Source: Clostridia bacterium
GTDB lineage: Bacteria > Bacillota > Clostridia > Oscillospirales > Acutalibacteraceae
NCBI GenBank assembly: GCA_017516445.1
Contig: JAFXCZ010000013.1
Location: 210,416-274,415, forward strand
Direction: 5' to 3'
DNA length: 64,000 bases
Shown: piece by piece, positions 9,233-21,097 of the stretch
How the letters are laid out: each line of letters starts with the position of its first letter
Position numbering within the stretch: the stretch's first letter is position 1
Notes under the pieces: model-generated
Told to the model about the DNA's origin: nothing
Database searches by the model: none
The model's input: only the letters and a program-made list of their open reading frames with translations
Translations under genes and position numbers: made by a program

Positions 9233-9744
9233 ATCCGTTTAAGTATTATTTTTGAAATATAGAAAGCAAACGCTGTTAAAAAAACATCCTTTATAAAAAC
9301 GCCTATAAACATTAAAAGCGCAACTAAAAGCGATTTTGTATCGGTAATAAACATAAAATGAATAATACCAAGGGTAAACATTATTGCAACACCCAGAATA
9401 CCCATTAAAATTTTTTGAATATTCCCTTTAAATTTATAAGAAAGTGCACAAAATAACACCAAAAGCGGAAAACCTAAAACAAAGCCGCCTGCAGGACCTG
9501 AAATATGATGAAAGCCGCCGCAAAATCCCGAAAAAACAGGCGCGCCTGCAACACCTAAAAGCATATACGCAATAACCGAAAAAAGCGAATACTTTATGCC
9601 TAAAGTGTAGCCGCAGACAGCTATCGCAAAGGTTTGCAGGGTTATGGGGAAAAACGGGGTGGGAATTTGTATTTGAGCAAAAACTGCCATTAATGCAGTG
9701 AAAAGCGCCGCCAAAATCATATAAAGCGGTTTGCTTTTTTTCAT
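9214..9744 (-). CDS. bioY: BioY-type biotin transporter (ECF substrate-binding subunit)
   Basis: This 176-residue integral membrane protein has about six hydrophobic segments. The N-terminal PLYMILAALFTALMAVFAQI, the central QTFAIAVCGYTLGI and the glycine-rich GGFHHISGPAGGFVLGF are the BioY signature. BioY captures biotin and normally works with the shared ECF module (EcfT plus two ATPases), which is not in this window. It is divergent from pepD, and both promoters share an inverted repeat at their -35 regions. No biotin biosynthesis genes are nearby, consistent with uptake of the vitamin. Confidence 0.9.
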   Translation of the reverse strand: MKKSKPLYMILAALFTALMAVFAQIQIPTPFFPITLQTFAIAVCGYTLGIKYSLFSVIAYMLLGVAGAPVFSGFCGGFHHISGPAGGFVLGFPLLVLFCALSYKFKGNIQKILMGILGVAIMFTLGIIHFMFITDTKSLLVALLMFIGVFIKDVFLTAFAFYISKIILKRILKNGT

Positions 9745-9776
9745 ATCTACCCCACCCTTCGCAATATTACTTTTAA

Positions 9777-9851
9777 ATTATACCAAAGCTTTTAAGTTTT
9801 TTCAATTAAAATATATTTCTAATTGAAAAAAACCTTAATTTATGGTATACT
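9777..9851. promoter_or_regulatory. Divergent bioY/pepD promoters sharing an inverted repeat
   Basis: bioY (minus): TTGAAA at 9805-9800 and TATAAT at 9782-9777, 17-base spacer. pepD (plus): TTGAAA at 9823-9828 and TATACT at 9846-9851, 17-base spacer. Both -35 boxes lie inside 11-base inverted arms TTTTTTCAATT (9797-9807) and AATTGAAAAAA (9821-9831), 13 bases apart. A protein bound there could control both genes; alternatively the symmetry just reflects two back-to-back -35 boxes. Confidence 0.65.
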
Positions 9852-9881
9852 TTTTAAGTATGTTATAAAAAGGAGAATTTT

Positions 9882-11339
9882 ATGCTAAATTTAGCGGATT
9901 TAAACCTTACACCGCAAGCCCAAAGGGTTTTTGAAATCTTTGAAGAGATTAGCGCTATACCGCGCGGCTCAGGCAATAGGTCTAAAATTGCTGATTACTG
10001 CGAAAGCTTTGCTAAAAAGCACGGTCTTAGATATGTGCACGATAATGAAGAAAATATCATTATTTTTAAAAAAGCAACTGAGAATAAGCCTGCAGAGCCT
10101 ATAATACTGCAAGGCCATCTTGATATTGTCTTCCAAAAAACCGCTGAATGTGAACTTGATTTTTTAAATGACGGTTTAAAAATCTACCGCGACGGTGATT
10201 TCATAAAAGCTGACGGCACAACCTTAGGCGCCGATAACGGAATTGCTGTAGCCTCTATTTTAGCAATTCTCGAATCGGATAATATCCCCCACCCACCGAT
10301 TGAGGCGGTTTTCACTGCCGATGAGGAAATAGGTCTTTTGGGTGCTGCCGCTCTCGATAAAAGCTTGCTTTCAGCTAAACAGATGATAAATCTCGACTCA
10401 GAAGAGGATGACACGCTCACCGTTTCCTGTGCAGGCGGTAACGATGTTATATTGGATATCCCCCTTTGCCGCGAAACTGTAGACGGATATTTAATCAACT
10501 TAAGTATTAAAGGTCTTATGGGCGGTCACTCGGGCGTGGAAATAAACAAAGGCAGAACTAATGCTAATGTATTAATGAGCAAAATCTTAAAGCATCTTAA
10601 AGAGGAATGCTTTGTTAATATAATTTCCGTAAACGGCGGTACAAAGCCAAATGCTATACCGAATAACTGCACGGCTTCGATTTGTGTAAAGGACAAGGAA
10701 AAGGTTTTATTGTGGCTTCAAAATATTGAAACTATGTACCTTGATGCTATCAGGCAAAACGAACCGGATTTTTGCTTAGAAGTGCAAAAAGGCGACGATA
10801 GAGATTATCTTTGCTTTGATAGTAAATCAACCGAAAAAATAATAAACCTTTTAACCACCGCACCAAACGGTGTTGTTAAAATGAGTGAGGAAATTGACGG
10901 TTTGGTTGAAACCTCGCTCAATTTAGGTATTATTACTACCTATGACGATAAGCTTACAGCGCATTACTCACTTAGAAGCAGTAAGGAAACCGAGCTTAAA
11001 AATTTAACCCAACAAATTTTGCAGGCAGGCAAAAATGCCAATGCCAACACTTCTGTTGTAGGCTTTTATCCACCTTGGGAATATAATGCCGTATCCCCTT
11101 TGCGTGAGCTTTACAAACACTGCTATAAAGAACTTTACGGCAAGGAAATTAAGGTGGAAGCAATTCACGCAGGTCTCGAATGTGCAGTTTTTGCCTCGGC
11201 AGTTAAAAATCTTGATTGCATTTCGGTAGGACCTAATATTTTTGATGTTCATACAACTAATGAACGGCTTAGTATTTCTTCAACAGTTAACTTTTTCGGA
11301 CTGTTATTAAACGTTCTTAAAAAATGCTGTGAAATATAA
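9882..11339 (+). CDS. pepD: Aminoacyl-histidine dipeptidase (PepD, M20 family)
   Basis: This 485-residue cytoplasmic zinc dipeptidase (beta-Ala-His dipeptidase/PepD group) is of usual length. Metal-site motifs are in order: LQGHLDIV, GTTLGADNGIAVA, TADEEIGLLGA, and a C-terminal AIHAGLECAVF. The lid and dimer domain lies between, with GLMGGHSGVEINKGR. The enzyme hydrolyses a wide range of dipeptides, often with N-terminal beta-Ala or Gly. The start follows AAAAGGAG. An OPT-family peptide transporter gene begins 26 bases after it with its own GGAGAG site, suggesting an uptake-and-cleave pair. Confidence 0.93.
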   Translation: MLNLADLNLTPQAQRVFEIFEEISAIPRGSGNRSKIADYCESFAKKHGLRYVHDNEENIIIFKKATENKPAEPIILQGHLDIVFQKTAECELDFLNDGLKIYRDGDFIKADGTTLGADNGIAVASILAILESDNIPHPPIEAVFTADEEIGLLGAAALDKSLLSAKQMINLDSEEDDTLTVSCAGGNDVILDIPLCRETVDGYLINLSIKGLMGGHSGVEINKGRTNANVLMSKILKHLKEECFVNIISVNGGTKPNAIPNNCTASICVKDKEKVLLWLQNIETMYLDAIRQNEPDFCLEVQKGDDRDYLCFDSKSTEKIINLLTTAPNGVVKMSEEIDGLVETSLNLGIITTYDDKLTAHYSLRSSKETELKNLTQQILQAGKNANANTSVVGFYPPWEYNAVSPLRELYKHCYKELYGKEIKVEAIHAGLECAVFASAVKNLDCISVGPNIFDVHTTNERLSISSTVNFFGLLLNVLKKCCEI

Positions 11340-11364
11340 AAATTTTATATAAGTAGGAGAGATT

Positions 11365-13272
11365 ATGGAAAACAAAACTGAATTTAAACCCTATGTTCCG
11401 GCAAGTAAAATCACTCCCGAAATTACTGTAACCTCAATTATTATGGGTGTTTTACTTTCAGTAATATTCGGTGCGGCTAATGCCTATTTAGGCTTACGCG
11501 TTGGTATGACTGTGTCGGCATCAATCCCAGCCGCTGTTATTTCTATGGGTGTTATCCGCATTCTTTTGCGCCGTAACTCCATTTTAGAAAGCAACATTGT
11601 ACAAACTGTAGGCTCTGCAGGTGAATCACTTGCGGCAGGCGCAATTTTCACACTTCCCGCTCTGTTTTTGTGGGCTTCTGAAGGCAAGATGGACAAGCCC
11701 GACATTATAGAAATTACACTTATTGCCCTTATCGGCGGTCTTTTGGGTGTATTCTTTATGGTGCCGCTTCGCAACGCATTAATCGTTAAAGAACACGGCA
11801 TACTTCCTTATCCCGAGGGTACTGCTTGCGCCGAAGTTCTTTTAGCAGGCGAAAAGGGCGGTGCAAATGCTTCTACCGTTTTTGCAGGTATGGGCTTTGC
11901 TGCTTTATTCAAATTTATTATTGACGGACTTAAGGTAGTTTCGGGCGAGGTTTCGGGCAGAGTCAAAGGCTTTGCAGGTGAAATCGGTACACAGATTTAT
12001 CCCGCTGTAATGAGCGTTGGCTACATTTGCGGTGCGAGAATTTCCTCATATATGTTTGCCGGCGGTGTTTTAAGCTGGTTAGTACTTATTCCGCTTATTG
12101 TTCTGTTTGGTGAAAATAGCATCCTCTACCCCAGTGTTGACGCTACTATCGGTCAGCTCTACGCCGAGGGTGGTGCAGGTGCTATCTGGGGCTCGTATAT
12201 ACGTTATATCGGTGCGGGTGCATTAGCCGCAGGTGGTATTATAAGCCTTATAAAATCCTTACCGCTTATTGTGAAAACCTTCTCAGGCGCATTAAAAAGT
12301 ATGTCGGGCGTCGGTGCTTCGACCGGTGAGCGCACAGCAAAAGAAATAAACATTAAGGTTGTGCTTATTGTTATTGCAGTGCTTACACTTCTTATCTGGC
12401 TTATCCCTGCTATTCCCGTAAACCCCATAGGCGCAATTATTATTGTAGTATTCGGCTTCTTCTTTGCTACCGTTTCTTCACGTATGGTAGGCCTTGTAGG
12501 AAGCTCTAACAACCCTGTTTCCGGTATGGCTATTGCCACAGTTTTAATCGCTACACTTATTCTTAAATTCACAGGCTCTACAGGTATCAAGGGTATGATA
12601 AGCGCTATCGCTATCGGCTCAATTATATGCATTGTTTCTGCTATTGCAGGCGATACCTCGCAGGACCTTAAAACAGGTTATATTTTAGGCGCTACACCGA
12701 GAAAACAGCAGTACGGTGAAATCATCGGTGTTGTAGCAGCTGCTCTTGCTATTGGCGGCACACTCTTCTTGCTTGATAAAGCTTGGGGCTTTGGCAGTGA
12801 TGCATTAGCAGCACCGCAAGCAACCCTTATGAAGCTTATTATTGAGGGCGTTATGGGCGGTAATCTGCCTTGGGCACTTGTATTTACAGGCGTATTTATT
12901 GCGGTTGTGGTTGAGCTTATAGGCATACCTGTTCTTCCCTTTGCTATTGGTGTATATCTGCCTGTACAGCTTAACGCTTGCATTATGGTGGGCGGTATTA
13001 TCCGTTTAGTTCTTGACAAGCTCAAAAAAGACAAGGAAGAAAAGGACGCCATTGTAAACGACGGCATACTATTCTGCTCAGGTATGATAGCGGGCGAAGG
13101 CCTTGTAGGTATTGTTTTGGCGCTCTTTGCGATTATGGGCATTGATAAGCTTATAAACCTTTCGGGCTTTGTTTCCCCTGCTGTTTCAAACATCGGCGGA
13201 TTGGTACTCTTCGGTATTATTATACTGACACTTCTCAAATTCACCGTTTGGAAAAAGCGTAACAAAAGCTAA
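11365..13272 (+). CDS. OPT-family oligopeptide transporter
   Basis: This 635-residue polytopic membrane protein has about 14-16 hydrophobic segments. The N-terminal VTSIIMGVLLSVIFGAANAY and LGLRVGMTVSASIPAAVI match the bacterial OPT family, as do ESNIVQTVGSAGESLAAG and LPYPEGTACAEVL. Bacterial OPT members import oligopeptides and sometimes metal chelates, probably proton-coupled. It sits between pepD and a PqqD-like gene. Its last stop base is the first base of the next start codon, implying coupling. Substrate is inferred from the pepD neighbour only. Confidence 0.9.
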   Translation: MENKTEFKPYVPASKITPEITVTSIIMGVLLSVIFGAANAYLGLRVGMTVSASIPAAVISMGVIRILLRRNSILESNIVQTVGSAGESLAAGAIFTLPALFLWASEGKMDKPDIIEITLIALIGGLLGVFFMVPLRNALIVKEHGILPYPEGTACAEVLLAGEKGGANASTVFAGMGFAALFKFIIDGLKVVSGEVSGRVKGFAGEIGTQIYPAVMSVGYICGARISSYMFAGGVLSWLVLIPLIVLFGENSILYPSVDATIGQLYAEGGAGAIWGSYIRYIGAGALAAGGIISLIKSLPLIVKTFSGALKSMSGVGASTGERTAKEINIKVVLIVIAVLTLLIWLIPAIPVNPIGAIIIVVFGFFFATVSSRMVGLVGSSNNPVSGMAIATVLIATLILKFTGSTGIKGMISAIAIGSIICIVSAIAGDTSQDLKTGYILGATPRKQQYGEIIGVVAAALAIGGTLFLLDKAWGFGSDALAAPQATLMKLIIEGVMGGNLPWALVFTGVFIAVVVELIGIPVLPFAIGVYLPVQLNACIMVGGIIRLVLDKLKKDKEEKDAIVNDGILFCSGMIAGEGLVGIVLALFAIMGIDKLINLSGFVSPAVSNIGGLVLFGIIILTLLKFTVWKKRNKS

Positions 13273-13610
13273 TGAAAAAACAAACTGAAAACTATTTGGA
13301 TAAAATCCCACAGCGTAAAGAGGGTATTAACTGGTCTGTAGCCGAAGACGGTGCAGTAACCCTTGAAATTGAAAACAAAGGCATTTATAACAAAATAGCG
13401 CAAAAGCTTTTTAAAAAGCCCAAAATCAGCTTTATACACCTTGAAGCAATAGGAAGCTTTGTATGGCCTATAATTGACGGTATGAAAGATATTGCCGCAA
13501 TAGGCGTTGAGGTTAAGGAGCATTTTGGTGACGAGGCCCAGCCGTTATATCCGCGCCTTGCAAAGTATTTTCAAATTCTTGAAACTTACGGATTTATAAC
13601 ATTTAAGTGA
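13272..13610 (+). CDS. PqqD-like peptide-binding protein
   Basis: This 112-residue soluble protein resembles PqqD-family chaperones, which hand precursor peptides to radical-SAM enzymes. The region FIHLEAIGSFVWPIIDGMKDIAAI, followed by VKEHFG and YFQILETYGFI, fits the PqqD winged-helix pattern (LDxxGxxIWxxldG). No radical-SAM maturase or obvious precursor peptide is nearby. Its start overlaps the OPT transporter stop by one base, suggesting joint expression. A strong hairpin follows. Whether it handles peptides brought in by the transporter is only a guess. Confidence 0.7.
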   Translation: MKKQTENYLDKIPQRKEGINWSVAEDGAVTLEIENKGIYNKIAQKLFKKPKISFIHLEAIGSFVWPIIDGMKDIAAIGVEVKEHFGDEAQPLYPRLAKYFQILETYGFITFK

Positions 13611-13618
13611 TACAAAAA

Positions 13619-13652
13619 ACTGACTTATGCAAAGCATAAGTCAGTTTTTATT
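13619..13652. terminator. Bidirectional terminator between the PqqD-like gene and rpoC
   Basis: Perfect 12-base arms ACTGACTTATGC and GCATAAGTCAGT with an AAA loop, T-rich on the plus side and A-rich before it. It ends both the pepD unit and the rpoBC unit. Confidence 0.88.
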
Positions 13653-13667
13653 TTACAATAAATTTTA

Positions 13668-16600
13668 TTATTGTGCTACTTCAGCCTGAGCTTCTTCGGG
13701 AATTTCAGGCACTTGCGCAACATCGGTTTCTTCGGGGATTTCCTCCTCAAATAATGAGGGGTTAATCTCTTCAGATTTCATACCTGTACCTGCAGGTACG
13801 AGCTTACCGATAATAACATTTTCCTTAAGACCAAAGAGCGGGTCAACCTTACCCTTAATAGCAGCTTCGGTAAGAACACGTGTGGTTTCTTGGAAAGAAG
13901 CAGCCGACAGGAAGGATTCAGTAGCCAACGAAGCCTTAGTAATACCGAGAAGTGTTACCTTGTAGGTAGCCTTTGTAAGTCCCTCTTCACCTGCAGCAAT
14001 ACGTGCTTCAATAGCAGCGTTTGCATCGGCAATTTCCTTATATTCGTAGCTTGAATTCTGGATAAGGTCGGTAGAGCCCGAATCAACAATACGAAGCTTC
14101 TTCATCATCTGACGAATGATAACCTCGATATGCTTATCGTTGATATCAACACCTTGTGTACGGTAAGCGTTCTGAATCTCAGCAATGATATATTCCTGAA
14201 CAGCCTCAGGTCCCTGTGCTTCAAGAATATCCTGCGGATACTTAGAGCCGGGGATTAACATATCGCCTGCTTTTACATAGTCGCCTTCACTAACAAGCTG
14301 TCTTACACCGTAAGGAATAGTTACCTTTTCCTCTTCCATGGTTTCTTCGTTTGTAATAACAATTACATTGCTCTTCTTTTCTTCGGTAATACGTACCCTA
14401 CCGTCAATCTTAGCAATAAGACCGCAACGCTTGGGACGTCTTGCTTCAAAGAGCTCTTCAACACGTGGAAGACCCTGTGTAATATCTTCAGTAGAAGCGA
14501 TACCACCGGTATGGAAGGTACGCATTGTAAGCTGTGTACCAGGCTCACCGATAGACTGAGCCGCAACGATACCAACAGCCTCACCTGTAGTAACAGGCTT
14601 AGCAGTAGCAAGGTTTTTACCGTAGCACTTCTTACATACGCCGTGGTGGCTGTGGCAAGTAAGCACTGAACGGATAGTAACCGAGGTTACACCTGCGTCA
14701 ACAATCTTCTTAGCACCGTCGGAGGTAATCATATCCTCCTTAGACCAGATAAGCTTACCGTCAACATAAAGGTCGTCCATAAGATAACGGCCTTCAAGAC
14801 GTTCTTCTAACGGCTCAAGAATATGGTTGCCGTCCTTAATATCAGAAATAGTGAGACCTTCTTCAGTGCCGCAATCATCCTCGCGAACGATTACGTCCTG
14901 AGCAACGTCAACAAGACGGCGGGTAAGATAACCCGAGTCAGCAGTACGAAGCGCGGTATCGGCAAGACCTTTACGAGCACCACGTGAGGAAATAAAGTAT
15001 TCCAAAACGTTAAGACCTTCACGGTAGTTAGCACGAATCGGAACTTCAATAACCTTACCTGCGGTATTAGCAATAAGACCACGCATACCTGCGAGCTGAC
15101 GAATCTGGCTCATAGAACCACGCGCACCTGAGTCAGCCATCATAAAGATGGGGTTAAACTCATCAAGGTTGCCCTTAAGTGCATCAGCAACATCTTCTGT
15201 AGCCTTGTTCCAAATTTCAATAATATGACGGCTTCTTTCATCATCATTGATAAGACCGCGGCGGTAGTTCTTTGTAACCTTATCAATCTGCTCTTCTGCA
15301 GCGGCTAAGATTTCTTTCTTAGCAGGCGGAATTACAGCATCGATAACCGCAACAGTGATAGCACCCTTAGTAGAATACTTAAAGCCGGTCTGCTTAACAT
15401 TATCAAGAACGATTGCAGATTCGCTTGTGCCGTGGATTTCGATACATTTATCTATAATCTTTCCAAGCTGTTTCTTGCCAACCTTGTTCTGAATAATATC
15501 GTCATTGCTTTCAACAAAGTTTTTGCTTGCATCCTTAAACTTAAAGCACCATTCAAGGTCAAACGCATTTTCAGGATTGCTTCTGTCAACAAAGCCTAAA
15601 TCCTGCGGAATGGCTTCATTGAAGATGATGAAGCCTACGGTACACCATATAAGCTTATGCTCGCCTGCTTCATTGGTCATTCTAACGCGGATAGGCGCAT
15701 GAAGACCGATTACACCGTCGTTATAAGCCATAATAGCTTCATTTTTATCGCGGAATACCTTGTTTGTACCCTTTTCTTCAGCCTTAACAAGTGTTAAATA
15801 GTAAGAACCGAGTACCATATCCTGTGTAGGAACAGTTACAGGCTTACCGTCAGAAGGCTTCAAAAGGTTATTAGCCGCAAGCATAAGGAAGCGTGCCTCT
15901 GCCTGTGCTTCTGCAGAAAGGGGTACGTGAACAGCCATCTGGTCGCCGTCAAAGTCAGCATTGTAGGCTGTACATACAAGCGGATGGAGCTTAAGTGCCT
16001 TACCCTCAACAAGTACAGGCTCAAACGCCTGAATACCTAAACGGTGAAGTGTAGGAGCACGGTTTAAAAGAACGGGATGTTCTTTAATAACAAGCTCTAA
16101 CGCATCCCATACTTCAGCTGAAGCACGGTCTACCATCTTTCTTGCAGTTTTAATATTAGTAACAATCTTGGTTTCAACAAGACGTTTCATTACAAAAGGC
16201 TTAAAGAGCTCAAGTGCCATTTCCTTAGGAAGACCGCACTGATACATCTTAAGCTCAGGACCTACTACGATAACCGAACGTCCCGAATAGTCAACACGCT
16301 TACCGAGAAGATTTTGACGGAAGCGTCCCTGCTTACCCTTAAGCATATCTGACAAAGACTTAAGCGGACGGTTGTTAGGGCCGGTTACAGGCTTACCGCG
16401 TCTGCCGTTATCGATAAGAGCGTCAACAGCTTCCTGTAGCATTCTCTTTTCGTTACGTACAATTATATCGGGAGCGTGAAGCTCTAAAAGTCTCTTAAGG
16501 CGGTTATTACGGTTGATAACACGTCTATAAAGGTCATTAAGGTCACTTGTTGCAAAACGGCCGCCGTCAAGCTGTACCATAGGACGTAAATCGGGCGGAA

Positions 16601-17297
16601 TTACCGGAATTACATCAAGAATCATCCATTCAGGACGGTTGCCCGACTGTCTGAATGCTTCTAAAACCTCAAGTCTTCTTAAAATACGGGTGCGCTTTTG
16701 ACCAACACTGTCTTCAAGCTCTGCACGAAGCTCTTCGCAAAGCTTATCAAGGTCAATTTCCGAAAGCAATTCCTTAATTGCCTCGGCACCCATACCTGCC
16801 TTAAAGTCATCCTCATATTTTTCGCGCATATCGGTATATTGCTTTTCGTTGAGAAGCTGTTTCTTCTCAAGGGGTGTTGTACCTGGGTCGATTACAATAT
16901 ACTGAGAGAAGTAAAGTACCTGTTCAAGCGCTTTAGGTGTAACGTCAAGCACCAAGCCCATCTTTGACGGGATAGTCTTAAAGTACCAGATATGAGATAC
17001 AGGAGCTGCAAGCTCAATTGTACCCATACGCTCACGGCGTACTTTAGCACGGGTAACCTCAACGCCGCAGCGTTCACAGACCTTACCCTTATAACGAATA
17101 CGCTTATATTTTCCGCAGTGACATTCCCAGTCCTTCTGAGGTCCAAAAATGCGTTCGCAGAAAAGACCGCCCTGCTCGGGCTTTAAGGTACGGTAGTTAA
17201 TGGTTTCGGGCTTTGTTACTTCCCCGTGTGACCAACTTCTGATTTGTTCGGGAGATGCAAGTCCTATTTTTATGGATTCAAATTCAATTTCTGCCAT
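13668..17297 (-). CDS. rpoC: RNA polymerase beta' subunit
   Basis: This is the full-length 1209-residue beta' subunit. The N-terminal zinc site is CHCGKY...CERCG near residues 58-80. The catalytic magnesium loop is [12 protein letters not shown]. The bridge-helix/trigger-loop region contains [17 protein letters not shown] and TRTFHTGG-like sequence ([11 protein letters not shown]). The second zinc site is formed by C in DDCGTEEG and [11 protein letters not shown]. The C-terminus adds an acidic Glu/Pro tail. It begins 17 bases after rpoB with GGAGGGGC as ribosome site. No insertion or intein is seen. Confidence 0.99.
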   Translation of the reverse strand: MAEIEFESIKIGLASPEQIRSWSHGEVTKPETINYRTLKPEQGGLFCERIFGPQKDWECHCGKYKRIRYKGKVCERCGVEVTRAKVRRERMGTIELAAPVSHIWYFKTIPSKMGLVLDVTPKALEQVLYFSQYIVIDPGTTPLEKKQLLNEKQYTDMREKYEDDFKAGMGAEAIKELLSEIDLDKLCEELRAELEDSVGQKRTRILRRLEVLEAFRQSGNRPEWMILDVIPVIPPDLRPMVQLDGGRFATSDLNDLYRRVINRNNRLKRLLELHAPDIIVRNEKRMLQEAVDALIDNGRRGKPVTGPNNRPLKSLSDMLKGKQGRFRQNLLGKRVDYSGRSVIVVGPELKMYQCGLPKEMALELFKPFVMKRLVETKIVTNIKTARKMVDRASAEVWDALELVIKEHPVLLNRAPTLHRLGIQAFEPVLVEGKALKLHPLVCTAYNADFDGDQMAVHVPLSAEAQAEARFLMLAANNLLKPSDGKPVTVPTQDMVLGSYYLTLVKAEEKGTNKVFRDKNEAIMAYNDGVIGLHAPIRVRMTNEAGEHKLIWCTVGFIIFNEAIPQDLGFVDRSNPENAFDLEWCFKFKDASKNFVESNDDIIQNKVGKKQLGKIIDKCIEIHGTSESAIVLDNVKQTGFKYSTKGAITVAVIDAVIPPAKKEILAAAEEQIDKVTKNYRRGLINDDERSRHIIEIWNKATEDVADALKGNLDEFNPIFMMADSGARGSMSQIRQLAGMRGLIANTAGKVIEVPIRANYREGLNVLEYFISSRGARKGLADTALRTADSGYLTRRLVDVAQDVIVREDDCGTEEGLTISDIKDGNHILEPLEERLEGRYLMDDLYVDGKLIWSKEDMITSDGAKKIVDAGVTSVTIRSVLTCHSHHGVCKKCYGKNLATAKPVTTGEAVGIVAAQSIGEPGTQLTMRTFHTGGIASTEDITQGLPRVEELFEARRPKRCGLIAKIDGRVRITEEKKSNVIVITNEETMEEEKVTIPYGVRQLVSEGDYVKAGDMLIPGSKYPQDILEAQGPEAVQEYIIAEIQNAYRTQGVDINDKHIEVIIRQMMKKLRIVDSGSTDLIQNSSYEYKEIADANAAIEARIAAGEEGLTKATYKVTLLGITKASLATESFLSAASFQETTRVLTEAAIKGKVDPLFGLKENVIIGKLVPAGTGMKSEEINPSLFEEEIPEETDVAQVPEIPEEAQAEVAQ

Positions 17298-17314
17298 TAT
17301 ATGCCCCTCCTTAA

Positions 17315-20300
17315 TTATTGGTCATAAGACTCATCTGAGTTTTGTGTTTCTTCGATTGCATCGCCGTTTTCGTCCTGAAGAGTGTAACCCTCCAAGCCGT
17401 CAACAACGGTTTCTTCCTGGAATTCGCTCGGCTCAGGTAAAGCAGGTGTGCCTATACCTAAATCGTCATCGTCAAAGGTCTGCTTTAAGTCGATTTCTTC
17501 ATCAAACTTATCAAGCACCTTAACGTCAAGACCTAACGACTGCAATTCCTTAATAAGAACCTTAAATGATTCCGGAACGCCGGGGGCAGGAATATTCTGT
17601 CCCTTAACGATAGACTCATAGGTCTTAACACGTCCAACAACATCGTCCGACTTAACAGTAAGGATTTCCTGCAAGGTGTAAGCCGCACCGTAAGCCTCAA
17701 GTGCCCAAACTTCCATTTCACCGAAACGCTGACCGCCGAACTGTGCTTTACCACCGAGCGGCTGCTGTGTTACAAGTGAGTACGGGCCTGTAGAACGTGC
17801 GTGAATCTTATCGTCAACCAAGTGGTGAAGCTTAAGATAATACATATAACCAACGGTTACAGGGTTGTCAAACGGCTCACCTGTACGTCCGTCATAAAGC
17901 TGAGTTTTAGCATCCTCTGTAAGAGGGATACGTGAGAAATCGAGAGCGGCAGAGTTCTTATACTTATAATCGTCTGCCTTGGTTTCATTTTCAGCCATTC
18001 TAAAGCATTCGCGGATGTCGCCCTCGTGCGCACCGTCAAATACAGGTGTGCAGATGTGCCAGCCGAGAGCCTTAGCAGCATAGCCTAAGTGAACTTCAAG
18101 TACCTGACCGATGTTCATACGTGAAGGTACGCCCAACGGATTGAGTACGATATCAAGCGGAGTACCATCGGGTAAGAAAGGCATATCCTCGCTCGGTAAA
18201 ATGCGGGAAACAACGCCCTTGTTACCGTGGCGGCCTGCCATCTTATCGCCGACAGAGATCTTACGCTTCTGTGCGATATAGCAACGTACAACAACGTTAA
18301 CGCCTGGTGAAAGCTCCGAAGAATTTTCTCTTGTGAATACCTTTACGTCAACGATTGTACCATATTCACCGTGAGGTACACGCAATGAGGTATCCCTTAC
18401 CTCGCGTGCCTTTTCGCCGAAGATAGCACGTAAAAGTCTTTCTTCAGCAGTAAGCTCAGTTTCACCCTTAGGTGTAACCTTACCTACAAGGATATCACCC
18501 GAAGTCACCTCTGCACCAATACGGATAATACCGCGCTCATCCAAATCCTTAAGCGCGTCATCACCAACGTTTGGAATATCGCGGGTAATTTCTTCAGGTC
18601 CTAATTTAGTATCACGGCATTCAATTTCATATTCTTCAATATGAATAGAAGTATAAATATCTTCACGAACAAGACGCTCATTAATAAGAACAGCGTCCTC
18701 GTAGTTGTAGCCTTCCCAAGTCATAAAGCCGATAAGGGCATTACGTCCAAGAGAAATTTCACCGCCCGAAGTTGCAGGGCCGTCAGCAATAACCTGTTTT
18801 TCGGTTACCTGTTCGCCAACCTCAACGATAGGCTTCTGGTTAATACAGGTGCCGTGGTTTGAACGTAAGAACTTGATAAGATTATACTCATCAATTTCAC
18901 CGTTCTTAGCGCGGATTTTAATAGTATCAGCCGAAACGAAGGTAACCTCACCTGCGCGTTTTGCCAATACAACAACGCCGGAGTCAACCGCAGCCTTATA
19001 TTCCATACCTGTAGCAACGAACGGATTTTCGGGCTTTAAGAGCGGTACTGCCTGCTTCTGCATGTTCGAGCCCATGAGCGCACGGTTAGTATCGTCGTTT
19101 TCAAGGAACGGAATCATAGCAGTAGCAACAGAAACTACCATCTTAGGCGAAACGTCAATAAACTCAGCATTTTTGGCTTCAACTTCCATAAAGCTGTCAC
19201 GGAAGCGGGCATTAACCTTTTTATTAACAAAGTAGCCGTTTTCGTCTAAAGGCTCATTAGCCTGAGCTACAATATAATCGTCCTCTTCGTCAGCGGTCAT
19301 ATAAACCACTTCATCCAATACCTTGCCGTTTTCAATCTTACGGAAAGGAGTTTCAATAAAGCCGTACTTGTTTATTTTAGCAAAGGTTGCCAAATACGAA
19401 ATAAGACCGATGTTAGGACCTTCTGGTGTTTCAATCGGACACATACGGCCGTAGTGTGTATAGTGAACGTCACGAACCTCGAATGAAGCGCGGTCACGCG
19501 ACAAACCACCGGGGCCGAGCGCTGACAAGCGGCGCTTGTGGGTAAGCTCGGAAAGTGGGTTAGTCTGGTCCATAAACTGTGAAAGCGGTGAAGAACCGAA
19601 AAATTCTTTAATAGCAGCCACAACAGGACGGATATTTATAAGGAACTGAGGTGTGATATTCTCAGCATCCTGAGCCTGTAAGGTCATCTTTTCACGAACA
19701 ACTCTTTCCATACGGGAAATACCGATACGGAACTGGTTCTGTAAAAGCTCACCTACAGAGCGGATACGACGGTTGCCCAAGTGGTCGATATCATCTACCG
19801 AGCCTACGTTATGGGGCAAGCCTAAGAAATAGCTTATTGAAGCGAAAATATCATCAATACAAATGCTCTTCGGAATAAGGTCATCTGCATTTTCGAGAAT
19901 AGCCTCACGTAAGGCTTCCTTAGAATCGCTGTTTTCAATCAATTCCTTGAGTACGCCAAAAGAAACCTGCTCGTTAATTCCAAGTTCGTCAAGCTCAGCC
20001 AATTCTTCAGCAGTGAAATCGGTAAAGTCACCTAAATTTACCATTCCGTTTGAGAGAACCTTAACCTCGCTTACGTTACCCTCATTATCCATTACGTTAA
20101 CATAAACGCTGTTTACACCCTTGGTTTCAATAAGCTGTGCGAGCTCTTTATTAACAGTGGTTTCAGCATCTGCCAAAATTTCGCCTGTGAGAGGATCAAT
20201 AACAGGGCGTGACAAAACTGCACCAGCGATACGGGCGCCAATGCTTAACTTTTTATTGTATTTATATCTGCCCACGCGTGAGATATCATAACGGTGTGGG

Positions 20301-21097
20301 TCAAAGAACAACTGCTCAATATAGTTCTTAGCGCCCTCTACAGTTACAGGCTCACTCGGACGGAGCTTTTTATAAACCTCAATAAGTGCTTCCTCAACCG
20401 ACTTTGTATCGTCAACCTCTAAGGTAGCGGCAAGACGCTCGTCCTCACCGAAAAGCTCTCTAATTTGCTCATTAGTAGCAATACCTAAAGAACGGATAAA
20501 GGTAGTGAGCGGAAGCTTACGGTTTTTATCAATACGAACAGAAAGCACATCATTAACCGAGGTCTCATACTCAAGCCATGCACCGCGGTTTGGAATAATA
20601 GTAGAGGAATATAATCTCTTACCTGTTTTTTCGTCAATCTTTTCAGCATAATAAACGCCGGGAGAACGAACAAGCTGAGAAACAACAGCACGCTCAGCAC
20701 CGTTGATAACAAAGGTGCCTGATTCGGTCATAATCGGGAAATCACCCATTGAAACTTCGCTTTCTTTAATTTCGCCGGTTTCATTATTTACAAGACGGGC
20801 TGTTACGCGTAAGGGTGCTGCGTATGTTGCATCACGTGCCTTACATTCTGTAACGTCGTACTTCGGTTTTTCATCAAACCGATAGTCAACAAAGCTTAAC
20901 TGAAGATTACCGCTATAGTCGGTTATAGCCGACATATCTCTGAAAACTTCCTTTAAGCCTTCGGTTACAAACCACTTGTACGAATCCTTTTGGATTTCAA
21001 TAAGGTTGGGCATATCAATTACTTCATTGATTTTGGAAAATGTCTGTCTTACATTTTTACCCAACGCAACCGGTTTTACCATTGAAGTTGATTCCAT
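17315..21097 (-). CDS. rpoB: RNA polymerase beta subunit
   Basis: This is the full-length 1260-residue beta subunit. Standard regions are visible: the rifampicin pocket [20 protein letters not shown] followed by [14 protein letters not shown], then [13 protein letters not shown], and the C-terminal [15 protein letters not shown] and [22 protein letters not shown]. The ribosome site GAGGAG lies 13-14 bases from the ATG used here, longer than usual; the next in-frame ATG is six codons in. The gene has its own promoter and a leader of about 140 bases. The usual rplJ-rplL genes are not upstream; an unrelated membrane protein gene is. Confidence 0.99.
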   Translation of the reverse strand: MESTSMVKPVALGKNVRQTFSKINEVIDMPNLIEIQKDSYKWFVTEGLKEVFRDMSAITDYSGNLQLSFVDYRFDEKPKYDVTECKARDATYAAPLRVTARLVNNETGEIKESEVSMGDFPIMTESGTFVINGAERAVVSQLVRSPGVYYAEKIDEKTGKRLYSSTIIPNRGAWLEYETSVNDVLSVRIDKNRKLPLTTFIRSLGIATNEQIRELFGEDERLAATLEVDDTKSVEEALIEVYKKLRPSEPVTVEGAKNYIEQLFFDPHRYDISRVGRYKYNKKLSIGARIAGAVLSRPVIDPLTGEILADAETTVNKELAQLIETKGVNSVYVNVMDNEGNVSEVKVLSNGMVNLGDFTDFTAEELAELDELGINEQVSFGVLKELIENSDSKEALREAILENADDLIPKSICIDDIFASISYFLGLPHNVGSVDDIDHLGNRRIRSVGELLQNQFRIGISRMERVVREKMTLQAQDAENITPQFLINIRPVVAAIKEFFGSSPLSQFMDQTNPLSELTHKRRLSALGPGGLSRDRASFEVRDVHYTHYGRMCPIETPEGPNIGLISYLATFAKINKYGFIETPFRKIENGKVLDEVVYMTADEEDDYIVAQANEPLDENGYFVNKKVNARFRDSFMEVEAKNAEFIDVSPKMVVSVATAMIPFLENDDTNRALMGSNMQKQAVPLLKPENPFVATGMEYKAAVDSGVVVLAKRAGEVTFVSADTIKIRAKNGEIDEYNLIKFLRSNHGTCINQKPIVEVGEQVTEKQVIADGPATSGGEISLGRNALIGFMTWEGYNYEDAVLINERLVREDIYTSIHIEEYEIECRDTKLGPEEITRDIPNVGDDALKDLDERGIIRIGAEVTSGDILVGKVTPKGETELTAEERLLRAIFGEKAREVRDTSLRVPHGEYGTIVDVKVFTRENSSELSPGVNVVVRCYIAQKRKISVGDKMAGRHGNKGVVSRILPSEDMPFLPDGTPLDIVLNPLGVPSRMNIGQVLEVHLGYAAKALGWHICTPVFDGAHEGDIRECFRMAENETKADDYKYKNSAALDFSRIPLTEDAKTQLYDGRTGEPFDNPVTVGYMYYLKLHHLVDDKIHARSTGPYSLVTQQPLGGKAQFGGQRFGEMEVWALEAYGAAYTLQEILTVKSDDVVGRVKTYESIVKGQNIPAPGVPESFKVLIKELQSLGLDVKVLDKFDEEIDLKQTFDDDDLGIGTPALPEPSEFQEETVVDGLEGYTLQDENGDAIEETQNSDESYDQ

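Noticed and set aside
14338-20885. Many 60-130 codon ORFs on the strand opposite or out of frame with rpoB and rpoC
   Set aside because: These two genes are intact in the main frame; the others lack ribosome sites and have shadow-type composition.
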